DNA of 64,000 nt. Origin: Micromonospora kangleipakensis (lineage in GTDB: Bacteria > Actinomycetota > Actinomycetes > Mycobacteriales > Micromonosporaceae). The notes under the pieces were generated by a model. That model was given only the letters and a program-made list of their open reading frames with translations, did no database searches and was not told the origin of the DNA. The position numbers and the translations under genes were made by a program. The stretch is taken from positions 6,882,001-6,946,000 of the forward strand of contig NZ_SHLD01000001.1 of the NCBI RefSeq assembly GCF_004217615.1. The letters are read 5' to 3'. How positions within the stretch are numbered: the first letter of the stretch is position 1; the number at the start of each line of letters is the position of its first letter. Shown here piece by piece: positions 44,482-52,176 of this stretch.

Positions 44482-45722
44482 TAGGTCTCCATCTCGCCGG
44501 GCGCCGTCAGGGCGGGGAGGGGGTGGAGGGCGGTGGCCTCGTCACACCAGATGAAGCCGTCGTAGCGGTCGGCCAGCCGGGTCGGGACGTAGTTGCCCCA
44601 GGACTCGAAGGTCGGGTCGTAGACCACCCCGATGGCCCGGTGGTCGGCCGGACCGGTGACCCACTCGGGCTGGTCGGGGCCGCCGAAGACCACCACCGCG
44701 CGCTCCGGCATCAGCTCGTGCAGCCGCCGCTCGACCGAGCCCTCCCGGGCCGGCGGCACCACCATCACCTCGGCCGGCGAGCCCCAGCGCGGCGCCGCGA
44801 TCACGTTCCCCCGGTAGCTGCCGAACCCGACCAGCGCCACCGCCTCCCGGCCGTGCCGTTCCCGGGCGAGCTGACCGATGTTGATCATCCCGTCGGCGGC
44901 CATGTCGGTGGCCCGGGCGTCCCCGACATGGGTGTTGTGCGCCCAGACGATCCCCCGGGCGTCCGGGCCGTACAGGTCCAGCAACCGGTCCAGCGTGTCC
45001 GCCATGTGGGTGTCCCGGACGTTCCACGACTCCGGGCCACCGGCGATCATCGCCCGGTAGTAGCGCTCCGCGCCGGCCACCACCTCCGCGTTCTGCCAGG
45101 CCGCGAAGCAGCCCGGGCCGTCCGCGGCGGCCTGTTCCCGGGTACGCGCCAGCAGCCGTACCACCTCCTCCTCGCAGCGGGCGGAGACGAACCGGCTGGC
45201 CATGCCGTACTCCTCGACCCGCTTGCCGTACGGCTCGAAGCAGCGGTACGCCTCCTGCGCCGCCTCCAGCGAGGTTGGGTCCTCCTCGCCCAGATAGTCG
45301 AAGATCGCCTGCATCGACTCCCAGAGGCTGTACACGTCCAGCCCGTGGAAGCCGGCCCGTTCGCCCTCCGCCCGCTCCAGGTTCCAGGCCCGCAGCCAAC
45401 GGCAGTAGCGGGCCACCTCAGCGTTGGCCCACATCCAGGTGGGCCAGCGTTCGAAGCGCTCCAGGGCGGTCTGCGGGTCAGCCAGCCCGCCCGGGGCGCC
45501 GACCACCGAGCGGTGCACCCGGTCGCAGTCCGGCCAGTCCCCCTCCACCGCCACGAAGTCGAAGCCCTCCTCGGCGATGAGCCGCCGGGTCAACTGTTCC
45601 CGCAGCCGGTAGTAGTCGTAGCTGCCGTGCGTCGCCTCGCCGATCATCACGATCCGGGCGTCCCGGACACGCTCCAGCAACGGGTCGAAATCGCTCGGCG
45701 CGCCGAGCCGCTGTACCAGCAT
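44466..45722 (-). CDS. Erythromycin esterase family protein
   Basis: 418 aa from ATG 45722 (a GTG 13 codons earlier is also open). RIVMIGEATHGSYDYYRLRE, VAVEGDWPDCDRVHR, AGFHGLDVYSLWESM and GIVWAHNTHVGDARA are the family's conserved blocks with the His and Glu residues of the active site. Members include EreA/EreB, which open the macrolide lactone, and many proteins of unknown role such as succinoglycan-related ones. Macrolide resistance is possible but not shown. It stands alone. Confidence 0.87.
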   Translation of the reverse strand: MLVQRLGAPSDFDPLLERVRDARIVMIGEATHGSYDYYRLREQLTRRLIAEEGFDFVAVEGDWPDCDRVHRSVVGAPGGLADPQTALERFERWPTWMWANAEVARYCRWLRAWNLERAEGERAGFHGLDVYSLWESMQAIFDYLGEEDPTSLEAAQEAYRCFEPYGKRVEEYGMASRFVSARCEEEVVRLLARTREQAAADGPGCFAAWQNAEVVAGAERYYRAMIAGGPESWNVRDTHMADTLDRLLDLYGPDARGIVWAHNTHVGDARATDMAADGMINIGQLARERHGREAVALVGFGSYRGNVIAAPRWGSPAEVMVVPPAREGSVERRLHELMPERAVVVFGGPDQPEWVTGPADHRAIGVVYDPTFESWGNYVPTRLADRYDGFIWCDEATALHPLPALTAPGEMETYPAGV

Positions 45723-45860
45723 GCCCGCGGCTACCCGGGTCCCGCGCGGGCAAACCGGCACCCGGTCCGCGCCAGCGGCCGACCGAGACCGGCATCACGG
45801 CAGGGCGGCGGGTACGGCGCCGGCGGGCATGGCGGCGGGCGGAGCGGGTAGCCGGCCGGC

Positions 45861-46052
45861 ATGACCGTCACCGGGGTGCAGTTGCAGGAGTTTCTGGCCG
45901 GGCTCGACTACCCGGTCTCCCGCGAGGACCTGGTCCGCTGGGGCCAGGAGAACGGGGCCAGCACCGAGATGTTGCAGATGCTGCGGGCGCTGCCCGCGGA
46001 GCAGTTCGACTCCCCCGCCGAGCTGGGCGAGGCGCTGAGCACCCTCGCCTGA
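45861..46052 (+). CDS. DUF2795 family small protein
   Basis: 63 aa acidic protein matching the DUF2795 pattern: VQLQEFLAGLDYPVSREDLV, MLQMLRALPAEQFDSPAEL. Families of this type occur in many actinobacteria; the function is unknown. The start ATG 45861 lies after a weak GGAGC site. Confidence 0.85.
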   Translation: MTVTGVQLQEFLAGLDYPVSREDLVRWGQENGASTEMLQMLRALPAEQFDSPAELGEALSTLA

Positions 46053-46062
46053 GGCGGGCGGG

Positions 46063-46185
46063 TCAGCCCACCGTGACGCTGACCGTGTGCCAGCCGGTGG
46101 CGCCGTCCGGACACGGGGGGCGGCGCTGCTCCGGCTGCACCGCGTCCGCCTCGGCCCGGGGGTCCGGCGGCCCGGCGGGAACCGC
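46063..46185 (-). pseudogene. C-terminal remnant resembling a sulfite-oxidase-like molybdopterin enzyme
   Basis: About 40 codons on the minus strand ending PPCPDGATGWHTVSVTVG-stop resemble the last residues of actinobacterial molybdopterin-dependent oxidoreductases, where a xPDGATGxHxxxVxV ending is common. The rest of such a gene is absent: the stop codon of the Gfo/Idh/MocA gene lies just upstream (46188). The frame stays open upstream through that gene's shadow without likeness. It is probably what a deletion left behind. The match is from memory of the family's tail, so confidence is modest. Confidence 0.4.
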
Positions 46186-46187
46186 GG

Positions 46188-47093
46188 TCAGCCGGGAATG
46201 GTGACGGTGCGCCCCTCGGCGCGGGCCGTCTCGGCGGCGTCCAGCACCGCGACCACCTCGCGGCCGAAGCGGACGTCGCAGCGGTGGTCCCGGGTGCCCG
46301 CGTCGATCTCCTCCAGGAGCTGGTCGATCGCCGTGCCGAACGCGGCCAGCACGCTGCCGTCGCCGGGCGGCACCGTCTCCGTGCCGTTCTCGCCGAAGAA
46401 GACGAAGTCCCGGGTCACCGCCTCCGGCGGGGAGTCCAGGGTGAGCGACATCGTGCTCGTCGCCCCGCCGTCGTGGGTGAGCAGCAGGTGCACCAGGCCG
46501 CTCGGACCGTCCATCGCGGCCACCCGGCTGACCCGGCCGAGCACCGGCAGGATGAGGGAGAGCGCGTGCGGGCCGATGTCCCAGAGCGCGCCCCGGTCCC
46601 GCCGCCACTGCGAGTTCCCGTACGGGTTCCCCGGCTGGTAGATGGAGGCGAACATGGTGGCCCGGGCGTGCTGCCAGCCGCCAGCCGCGGCGGTGGCGGC
46701 GAGGAAGCCGGTGACGTTCGGGTGGTACCGCTGGGTGAAGAAGACCACCGAGGCCACGCCGGACGCGTCGGCCGCGGCGACCACCCGGTCGGCGTCGGCG
46801 AGGCTGAGCGCCAGCGGCTTGTCCAGCAGCAGGTGCCGGCCGGCGGAGGCGGCCCGGACGGCGATGTCGGCCTGCACGTCCGGCGGCAGCGCCACGGCGA
46901 TCGCGTCGCACGCCTCGATGAGCGCGTCGACGTCGTCGAAGACCGGTACGCCGTGCCGCCCGGCCAGCGCCGCGGCCTTCTCCCGGTCCCGACCCCAGAC
47001 CCCGGTGAGTTCGGCGCGCGGGTGCGCGTCGATGGCCGCGGCGTGCGTCTCCGCCGCCCAGTGACCGGTGCCGAACAAGCCGAACCGCAGCAC
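46188..47093 (-). CDS. Gfo/Idh/MocA family oxidoreductase
   Basis: 301 aa NAD(P)-dependent dehydrogenase acting on sugars, inositols or similar. LRFGLFGTGHWAAETHAAAI is the Rossmann motif. LLLDKPLALSLADADRVV carries the conserved DKP (family EKP) lysine, and the catalytic-site region shows LWDIGPHALSLI (xxDxGxH). GTG 47093 is chosen because GCGGGAG precedes it; the open frame extends upstream without support. The substrate is unknown. Confidence 0.88.
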   Translation of the reverse strand: MLRFGLFGTGHWAAETHAAAIDAHPRAELTGVWGRDREKAAALAGRHGVPVFDDVDALIEACDAIAVALPPDVQADIAVRAASAGRHLLLDKPLALSLADADRVVAAADASGVASVVFFTQRYHPNVTGFLAATAAAGGWQHARATMFASIYQPGNPYGNSQWRRDRGALWDIGPHALSLILPVLGRVSRVAAMDGPSGLVHLLLTHDGGATSTMSLTLDSPPEAVTRDFVFFGENGTETVPPGDGSVLAAFGTAIDQLLEEIDAGTRDHRCDVRFGREVVAVLDAAETARAEGRTVTIPG

Positions 47094-47251
47094 GAGGTAC
47101 TCCCGCTTCCGTCGTCCGCCACGGCGACCCGTGGCCGTGATCCACGCTAGTCGGTCCGGTGGGCGGCACGCATGCGACCCGACGGAGAGCCGGCCGGCGG
47201 GCAGTACTACGCGACTTAGTAGGCTGTGCCGGTGAACGGGACTCCGACGGG

Positions 47252-47656
47252 ATGCCGTCGATGACCAGCGCGGCCCCGGCCGGCTCGCCGGTGGACGGGC
47301 TCCTCGCGACGGCGGCGATCGTGCTGTCGCTCGTACTCGCGGTCTGGGCGCTGGTGGCCACGCTGCGCCACCGGCCGCCGGACCGGGTGCAGTTCGTGGG
47401 CCTGGCCGCGCTGGAGGTCGCGCTGCTGGCGCTGACCGTGGCGGCGCTGGTCGCGCTCGGCGGCGGGGAACGGCCGGGCGAGCCTGGCGCGTTCTTCGGC
47501 TACCTGGTGACGCTGGTCTGCCTGCCGCCGCTGGCCTGGGTGCTGGCCCGGATGGAGCCGACCCGTTGGGGCTCGGCGATCGTCTGCGCGATCTGCCTGG
47601 TGACGCCGGTCGTGGTGGTCCGGCTCGGCCAGACCTGGGAGGTGCTCGGTGGCTGA
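47252..47656 (+). CDS. Small integral membrane protein, unrecognised
   Basis: About 134 aa with four hydrophobic segments (LATAAIVLSLVLAVWALVAT, FVGLAALEVALLALTVAALV, FFGYLVTLVCLPPLAWVLA, SAIVCAICLVTPVVVVRLG). No motif is recognised. ATG 47252 or 47261 are both possible. Its end overlaps the next gene by eight bases, so the two are cotranscribed and probably work together. Confidence 0.75.
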   Translation: MPSMTSAAPAGSPVDGLLATAAIVLSLVLAVWALVATLRHRPPDRVQFVGLAALEVALLALTVAALVALGGGERPGEPGAFFGYLVTLVCLPPLAWVLARMEPTRWGSAIVCAICLVTPVVVVRLGQTWEVLGG

Positions 47657-48098
47657 GCCCGTCGGGGTACGTCCGGACGGCGACGCCCGGCCGCCCGCGC
47701 CCGAACGCGCCACCAACAAGGGGCCGGGGCGGCTGCTGATCGCGGTCTACCTGCTCTTCGCCATCGCCGCGACCTCCCGCGCCGGGCTGCAGATCGCCAC
47801 CAAGTTCGACGAGGCGCCGGTGGCGTACCTGCTCTCCGCGCTGGCCGCGGTGATCTACATCGTGGCCGCGGTCGGGCTGGCCCGGGCCGGGCACGCCGGC
47901 CGTCGGGTCGCGCTGGCCTGCTGCTCGGTGGAGCTGGTCGGGGTCGTCGCGGTCGGCATCCTCAGCCTGGCCGACCGGGCGCTCTTCCCCGACGAGACGG
48001 TCTGGTCCGGGTTCGGCAGCGGCTACGGCTACATCCCGCTGGTCCTGCCGGTCCTCGGCCTCTTCTGGCTCTGGCGCACCCGCGACACCACCCGCTGA
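47649..48098 (+). CDS. Small integral membrane protein, unrecognised
   Basis: 149 aa from a GTG at 47649 inside the end of the previous gene. A hydrophilic N-terminus of 25 residues is followed by four hydrophobic segments (LLIAVYLLFAIAATSRAG, YLLSALAAVIYIVAAVGLA, VALACCSVELVGVVAVGIL, YIPLVLPVLGLFWLW). Similar pairs are common in Micromonosporaceae, but the role is unknown. Confidence 0.78.
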   Translation: MAEPVGVRPDGDARPPAPERATNKGPGRLLIAVYLLFAIAATSRAGLQIATKFDEAPVAYLLSALAAVIYIVAAVGLARAGHAGRRVALACCSVELVGVVAVGILSLADRALFPDETVWSGFGSGYGYIPLVLPVLGLFWLWRTRDTTR

Positions 48099-48099
48099 C

Positions 48100-48126
48100 G
48101 CGTCCCGCCCGAGCCGGGCGGGACGC
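48100..48126. terminator. Bidirectional terminator between membrane protein pair and fabG-like gene
   Basis: A 12-bp perfect stem (48100-48111 with 48115-48126) with a three-base loop, in the gap of two convergent genes. Confidence 0.8.
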
Positions 48127-48137
48127 GGTGCGGGCGG

Positions 48138-48896
48138 TCAGTCCTTGGGGCCGCCGGCCACGTAGATGACCTGGCCGGAGACGAAGGACGCGCCCTCGCT
48201 GGCCAGGAACGAGATGGTATGCGCAACGTCCTCCGGCCGGCCGGTGCGGCGGACCGGGATCTCGGCGGCGGCGTGCTGCTGCAGCGCCTCGAAGTCCACC
48301 TTCATCCGGGCGGCGGTGGCGGCGGTCATGTCGGTGACGATGAAGCCCGGCGCGACCGCGTTCACCGTGACGCCGAACGGGCCCAGCTCGATGGCGAGGG
48401 TCTTGGTGAAGCCCTGCAGCCCGGCCTTGGCGGCCGAGTAGTTCGCCTGCCCGCGGTTGCCCAGCGCGGAGGTGCTGGAGAGGTTGACGATCCGGCCCCA
48501 CTTCCGCTCCACCATGTGCTTCTGGACCGCCTGGCTGAACAGGAACGCGCCGCGCAGGTGCACGCCCATGACCGTGTCCCAGTCGGCGTCGGTCATCTTG
48601 AACAGCAGGTTGTCGCGGAGCACGCCGGCGTTGTTGACCAGCACGGTCGGCGCGCCCAGCTCGGCGGCGACCCGCTCGACGGCCGCCTCGACCTGGGCCC
48701 GGTCGGACACGTCGGCGCCCACGCCGAGCGCCCGGCCGCCCGCGGCGACGATCGCGTCCACCGTCTCCTTGGTGGTCGACTCGTCGATGTCGACGACGGC
48801 GACGGCCATCCCGTCGGCGGCCAGCCGGCGGGCGGTGGCGGCGCCGATGCCGCGCGCGGCTCCGGTCACGATGGCGACGCGGGGCTCCTCCGACAT
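48138..48896 (-). CDS. fabG: FabG-type short-chain dehydrogenase (3-oxoacyl reductase)
   Basis: 252 aa SDR enzyme that reduces a 3-oxoacyl thioester with NADPH, or a related alcohol/ketone pair. IVTGAARGIGAATARRLAAD (cofactor site), LVNNAGVLRDNLL, and the catalytic Ser-Tyr-Lys in NLSSTSALGNRGQANYSAAK are all present. The N-terminal MSEEP is short, as usual. It is solitary, with no acyl-carrier or condensing enzyme beside it, so a role outside core fatty-acid synthesis is likely. Confidence 0.9.
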   Translation of the reverse strand: MSEEPRVAIVTGAARGIGAATARRLAADGMAVAVVDIDESTTKETVDAIVAAGGRALGVGADVSDRAQVEAAVERVAAELGAPTVLVNNAGVLRDNLLFKMTDADWDTVMGVHLRGAFLFSQAVQKHMVERKWGRIVNLSSTSALGNRGQANYSAAKAGLQGFTKTLAIELGPFGVTVNAVAPGFIVTDMTAATAARMKVDFEALQQHAAAEIPVRRTGRPEDVAHTISFLASEGASFVSGQVIYVAGGPKD

Positions 48897-48898
48897 GA

Positions 48899-48912
48899 TT
48901 ACCTCCCGGTAA
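48899..48912. promoter_or_regulatory. Possible operator over the fabG-like ribosome site
   Basis: TTACCTCCCGGTAA forms an inverted repeat (TTACC and GGTAA arms) right beside the ATG at 48896 and includes the GGGAGGT ribosome site on the minus strand. It may be a repressor site; the regulator is unknown and the repeat is short. Confidence 0.35.
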
Positions 48913-48999
48913 CTTGTGGCTCGATCGAAGGAGCTTAACCCAGGGGTACGCGGACCGGCCCGCCGCCGACGAGCGGCGCCGGGCCGGCACGTCGGACGG

Positions 49000-50652
49000 T
49001 CAGACCGACCAGCTGCGGCAGAGCCGGATCCAGCGGTAGCCGTGCCCGGCGAGCTTGAGCCGGTCGAGCTTGCCCACCTCGTCGTAGCCCCGGTCGGAGA
49101 GCACGTCGATCGGCATGTCCGCCTCCGGCTGCAACGTGCTCAGGTCGACCTCGACGTCCTCGCTGCCGAGGTTGTGCAGGAAGACCATCGTGCCGGTCGG
49201 GCCGTCGGCCCGGTGGGCGAGCACCCCGGCCGGCATCGGCACGTCGATGTGGATGGTCGAGCCGGAGCCGATCTCCGGCGCCTCCCGCAGCGTCCGGATC
49301 ATCCGCTCGAACCAGCCGAGCAACGACCGGGGGTCCTTGCGCTGGGCGGTCACGTTGACCTTCTCGTAGCTGAACTCGCCCGTGTCGATCACCGGCCGGA
49401 CCAGCTTCTCCGGCTCCGCCTTTGAGAAGCCGCCATTGGGCTGGTACGACCACTGCATGGGGGTACGGATCGCGTCGCGCCCCTTCAACGACAGGTCCTC
49501 GCCCATGCCGATCTCCTCGCCGTAGCGCAGCACCGGCGTGCCGCGCAGCGAGAACTGGAGGGCGTAGGCCAGCTCGATGTGCCGCCGGTCATTGCCGAGC
49601 ATCGGCGCGAGCCGACGCCGGATGCCCCGGCCGTAGAGCTGCATCTCCTCGTCCGGGCCGAACTTCGCCAGCACGTCGTTGCGCTGCTCCGTGGTGAGCC
49701 GGGACAGGTCGATCTCGTCGTGGTTGCGCAGGAAGGTCGCCCACTGGCCGCCGGCGGGCAGCTTCGGGGTGTCCCGCAGCGCGTCGATGATCGTCTCCGG
49801 GTCCTCCCGGGCCAGGGCGAGCATCAGCCGGCCGTTGAGCATGAAGTCGAAGAGCATGTGGATCCGGTTGCCCGATCCGCTCCCGTCACCGAAGTAGACC
49901 GGCAGCTGGTCCGGCTCGACGTTCGCCTCGGCCAGCAGAACGGCGTCGGCGCGGCGCCACTGCACGTGCTGGCGCAGCTCGGTGAGGAAGTCGAAGTCCT
50001 TCGGGGAGTTGGGGTTGTCCGGCTCGGTCTGCTCGATGATGAACGGCACCGCGTCCATCCGGAAGCCGGCGACCCCGAGCTGGAGCCAGAACGAGGTGAT
50101 CTTCTTGATCTCCTCGCGCACCTTCGGATTTTTGATGTTGAGGTCCGGCTGGAACTTGTAGAACCGGTGGTAGTACCAGGCCTTGGCGGTCCGGTCGTAG
50201 CTCCACGTATCGTGCTGCTCGCCGGGGAAGACCATGCCCTGGAAGCGGTCGTCGGGCTCGTGGTCGGCCCAGACGTACCAGTCCCGGTACGGCGAGTCGG
50301 GCGAGGACCGGGCGGACTGGAACCACGGGTGCTCGTCCGAGGTGTGGTTGACCACCAGGTCGATGATCACCCGGATGCCCCGGTTCTGCGCCTGGTGCAG
50401 CAGCTCCGCGAAGTCACCCAGGGTGCCGAAGCGCGGATCGACGTTGTAGAAGTCGGTGGCGTCGTAGCCGTCGTCCTTGTTGGGCGACGGGTGGATCGGG
50501 TTCAGCCACAGACAGGTCACCCCCAGCCTGGCCAGGTAGTCCAGCCGGCCGATGAGGCCACGGATGTCACCGACCCCGTCGCCGTCGGAGTCCGCGTACG
50601 TGTCGATGTCGAGGCAGTAGACGACCGCCTCCTGGTACCACCTGTCACCCAT
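49000..50652 (-). CDS. GH13 enzyme of the trehalose synthase/maltose glucosyltransferase group
   Basis: 550 aa cytoplasmic TIM-barrel. WYQEAVVYCLDIDTYADSDG, RVIIDLVVNHTSDEHPWFQ, GVAGFRMDAVPF (nucleophile Asp), LLAEANVEPDQLP (acid Glu) and FLRNHDEIDL (third Asp) are the GH13 signatures, spaced as in TreS, which interconverts maltose and trehalose. A short beta domain ends the chain. It has no fused maltokinase domain and none is adjacent, so the TreS assignment is likely but not certain. Confidence 0.85.
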   Translation of the reverse strand: MGDRWYQEAVVYCLDIDTYADSDGDGVGDIRGLIGRLDYLARLGVTCLWLNPIHPSPNKDDGYDATDFYNVDPRFGTLGDFAELLHQAQNRGIRVIIDLVVNHTSDEHPWFQSARSSPDSPYRDWYVWADHEPDDRFQGMVFPGEQHDTWSYDRTAKAWYYHRFYKFQPDLNIKNPKVREEIKKITSFWLQLGVAGFRMDAVPFIIEQTEPDNPNSPKDFDFLTELRQHVQWRRADAVLLAEANVEPDQLPVYFGDGSGSGNRIHMLFDFMLNGRLMLALAREDPETIIDALRDTPKLPAGGQWATFLRNHDEIDLSRLTTEQRNDVLAKFGPDEEMQLYGRGIRRRLAPMLGNDRRHIELAYALQFSLRGTPVLRYGEEIGMGEDLSLKGRDAIRTPMQWSYQPNGGFSKAEPEKLVRPVIDTGEFSYEKVNVTAQRKDPRSLLGWFERMIRTLREAPEIGSGSTIHIDVPMPAGVLAHRADGPTGTMVFLHNLGSEDVEVDLSTLQPEADMPIDVLSDRGYDEVGKLDRLKLAGHGYRWIRLCRSWSV

Positions 50653-50746
50653 GCCCGGTTAACTTCTCCGGTCGCCCGTCCCGGCAAACCCGCGGCACCG
50701 CCCGACGGTACGTCGCCGCCGGCTCCCGCCGGGGTACGGTGCCGCC

Positions 50747-51358
50747 ATGGCTGATCATGAGGTGGCCCCGCGCGACATGGACTGGGACGACGGCCGGTGG
50801 CTGCACCCGCCGGTACGGGTCGAGCGGACCGCCGAGGGGCACCTGCTGGTGGAGCCCGGCCCGGAGACCGACATGTGGCGGCACACCAGCTACGGCTTCG
50901 TGCACGACAACGGCCCGGCGCTGCTCGCCCCGCTGCCCGGCGGGAGCGCGGTCGAGGTGAGCTTCCTGCTCGACTACACCGCGCAGTTCGACCAGGCCGG
51001 CGTGCTGGTCCACGTCGACGAGCGGAACTGGGTCAAGACCGGGGTGGAGCTGAGCGACGGGCTGCCGCAGCTCGGCGCGGTGGTGACCCGGGAGCTGTCG
51101 GACTGGTCGCTGGCCCCGGTGCCGGAGTGGACCGGGCGGGAGGTCACCGTCCGGGTCAGCCGCTCCGGTGACGCGCTGACCGTGCGGGCGCGGGTCGACG
51201 ACGAGCCGTGGCGGCTGGTCCGGCTCGCCCCGCTCCGGCCGGAGGCGGCGGCAATGGCCGGGCCGTTCTGCTGCGCGCCGAGCAAGGCGGGGCTGACCGT
51301 CCGGTTCACCGGCTGGCGGCGCGGGCCGGCCGACGCCGCGCTGCACCCCGAGGACTGA
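50747..51358 (+). CDS. DUF1349 family concanavalin-like protein
   Basis: 203 aa with no signal peptide. The beta-sandwich DUF1349 fold shows VEVSFLLDYTAQFDQAGVLV, ERNWVKTGVELSDGLPQLG and FCCAPSKAGLTVRFTGW. The family is often called regulation-of-enolase-like, but its biochemical role is unknown. Start ATG 50747. It is divergent from the trehalose-synthase-like gene (94-base gap). Confidence 0.82.
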   Translation: MADHEVAPRDMDWDDGRWLHPPVRVERTAEGHLLVEPGPETDMWRHTSYGFVHDNGPALLAPLPGGSAVEVSFLLDYTAQFDQAGVLVHVDERNWVKTGVELSDGLPQLGAVVTRELSDWSLAPVPEWTGREVTVRVSRSGDALTVRARVDDEPWRLVRLAPLRPEAAAMAGPFCCAPSKAGLTVRFTGWRRGPADAALHPED

Positions 51359-51445
51359 TCGGATGATCAGTGGGGCGGATCACCGGCAGGTGTGACCGCC
51401 GACGGCCGGGGTACCACTGTCCGATCCCCCGCCGGAAGGACGCCC

Positions 51446-52117
51446 ATGGCTCTCGCCCAGAACGTCGACCCGAACCAGTTCAGCGGGCTGACCGGGTGGG
51501 TGGCGACCGTCATCGACTCGCTCGGGGCGCTCGGCGTGGCCTTCCTGGTGGCGCTGGAGAGCATCATCCCGCCGATCCCGAGCGAGATCGTGCTGGCGAT
51601 GGCGGGCTACCTCTCCGCCGAGGGCCGGTTCAACGTCGTGCTGATCGTGCTCGCCGCCACGGCCGGCTCGCTGCTCGGCGCGCTGGTGCTCTACTGGCTC
51701 GGCGCCGCGCTCGGCGAGGAGCGGCTGAAGCGCTGGCTGGACCACCTCCCGCTGGTCGACCGGGACGACCTGGAGAAGGCCGACCGCTGGTTCGAGCGGC
51801 ACGGCAGGTGGGCGGTGCTGATCGGTCGGCTGGTCCCGGTGGTCCGCAGCCTGGTCTCGATCCCGGCCGGCGCGAACCGGCTGCCGCTGGGCGAGTTCGT
51901 CCTGCTCACCACGCTCGGCAGCGGGGTGTGGAACGCGCTGATCGTCGGGCTCGGCTTCGCCCTCGGCTCCCGGTGGCAGCAGGTGGACCGGTACAGCAGC
52001 TGGTTCAACTACGCGATCTTCCTGGTCTTCGGCATCATGATCGTGAGCTGGTCGGCGAAGAAGATCCGGAAGCGGCGCGCGCGGCGCGACCGGCAGTCGG
52101 TGACCGCCGGTCGCTGA
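51446..52117 (+). CDS. DedA family membrane protein
   Basis: 223 aa with about five membrane segments. FLVALESIIPPIPSEIVLAM and GRLVPVVRSLVSIPAGANRL (with the conserved Arg-x3-Pro-Ala-Gly) define the DedA/VTT family, whose members include undecaprenyl-phosphate and phospholipid flippases. The basic C-terminal tail is cytoplasmic. ATG 51446 has a GGAAGGA site. The family is firm; the transported lipid is inference. Confidence 0.92.
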   Translation: MALAQNVDPNQFSGLTGWVATVIDSLGALGVAFLVALESIIPPIPSEIVLAMAGYLSAEGRFNVVLIVLAATAGSLLGALVLYWLGAALGEERLKRWLDHLPLVDRDDLEKADRWFERHGRWAVLIGRLVPVVRSLVSIPAGANRLPLGEFVLLTTLGSGVWNALIVGLGFALGSRWQQVDRYSSWFNYAIFLVFGIMIVSWSAKKIRKRRARRDRQSVTAGR

Positions 52118-52131
52118 CCGCGACGACGCGT

Positions 52132-52176
52132 TCAGTACTGCGCGGTGACCCGCGCCTGGTCAGTACTGCGCGGTGA
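52132..52176. repeat. Duplicated 17-bp end of the chitinase gene
   Basis: TCAGTACTGCGCGGTGA occurs at 52132-52148 and again at 52160-52176. The second copy is the reverse complement of the last codons and stop of the chitinase gene (Ala-Gln-Tyr-stop). The first copy lies just beyond, in the gap before dedA's end, and looks like a small tandem duplication. Confidence 0.8.

Noticed and set aside
44466..45722. Firm call as a macrolide-resistance gene
   Set aside because: The erythromycin-esterase family is broad and no resistance context or diagnostic sequence was seen, so only the family is stated.
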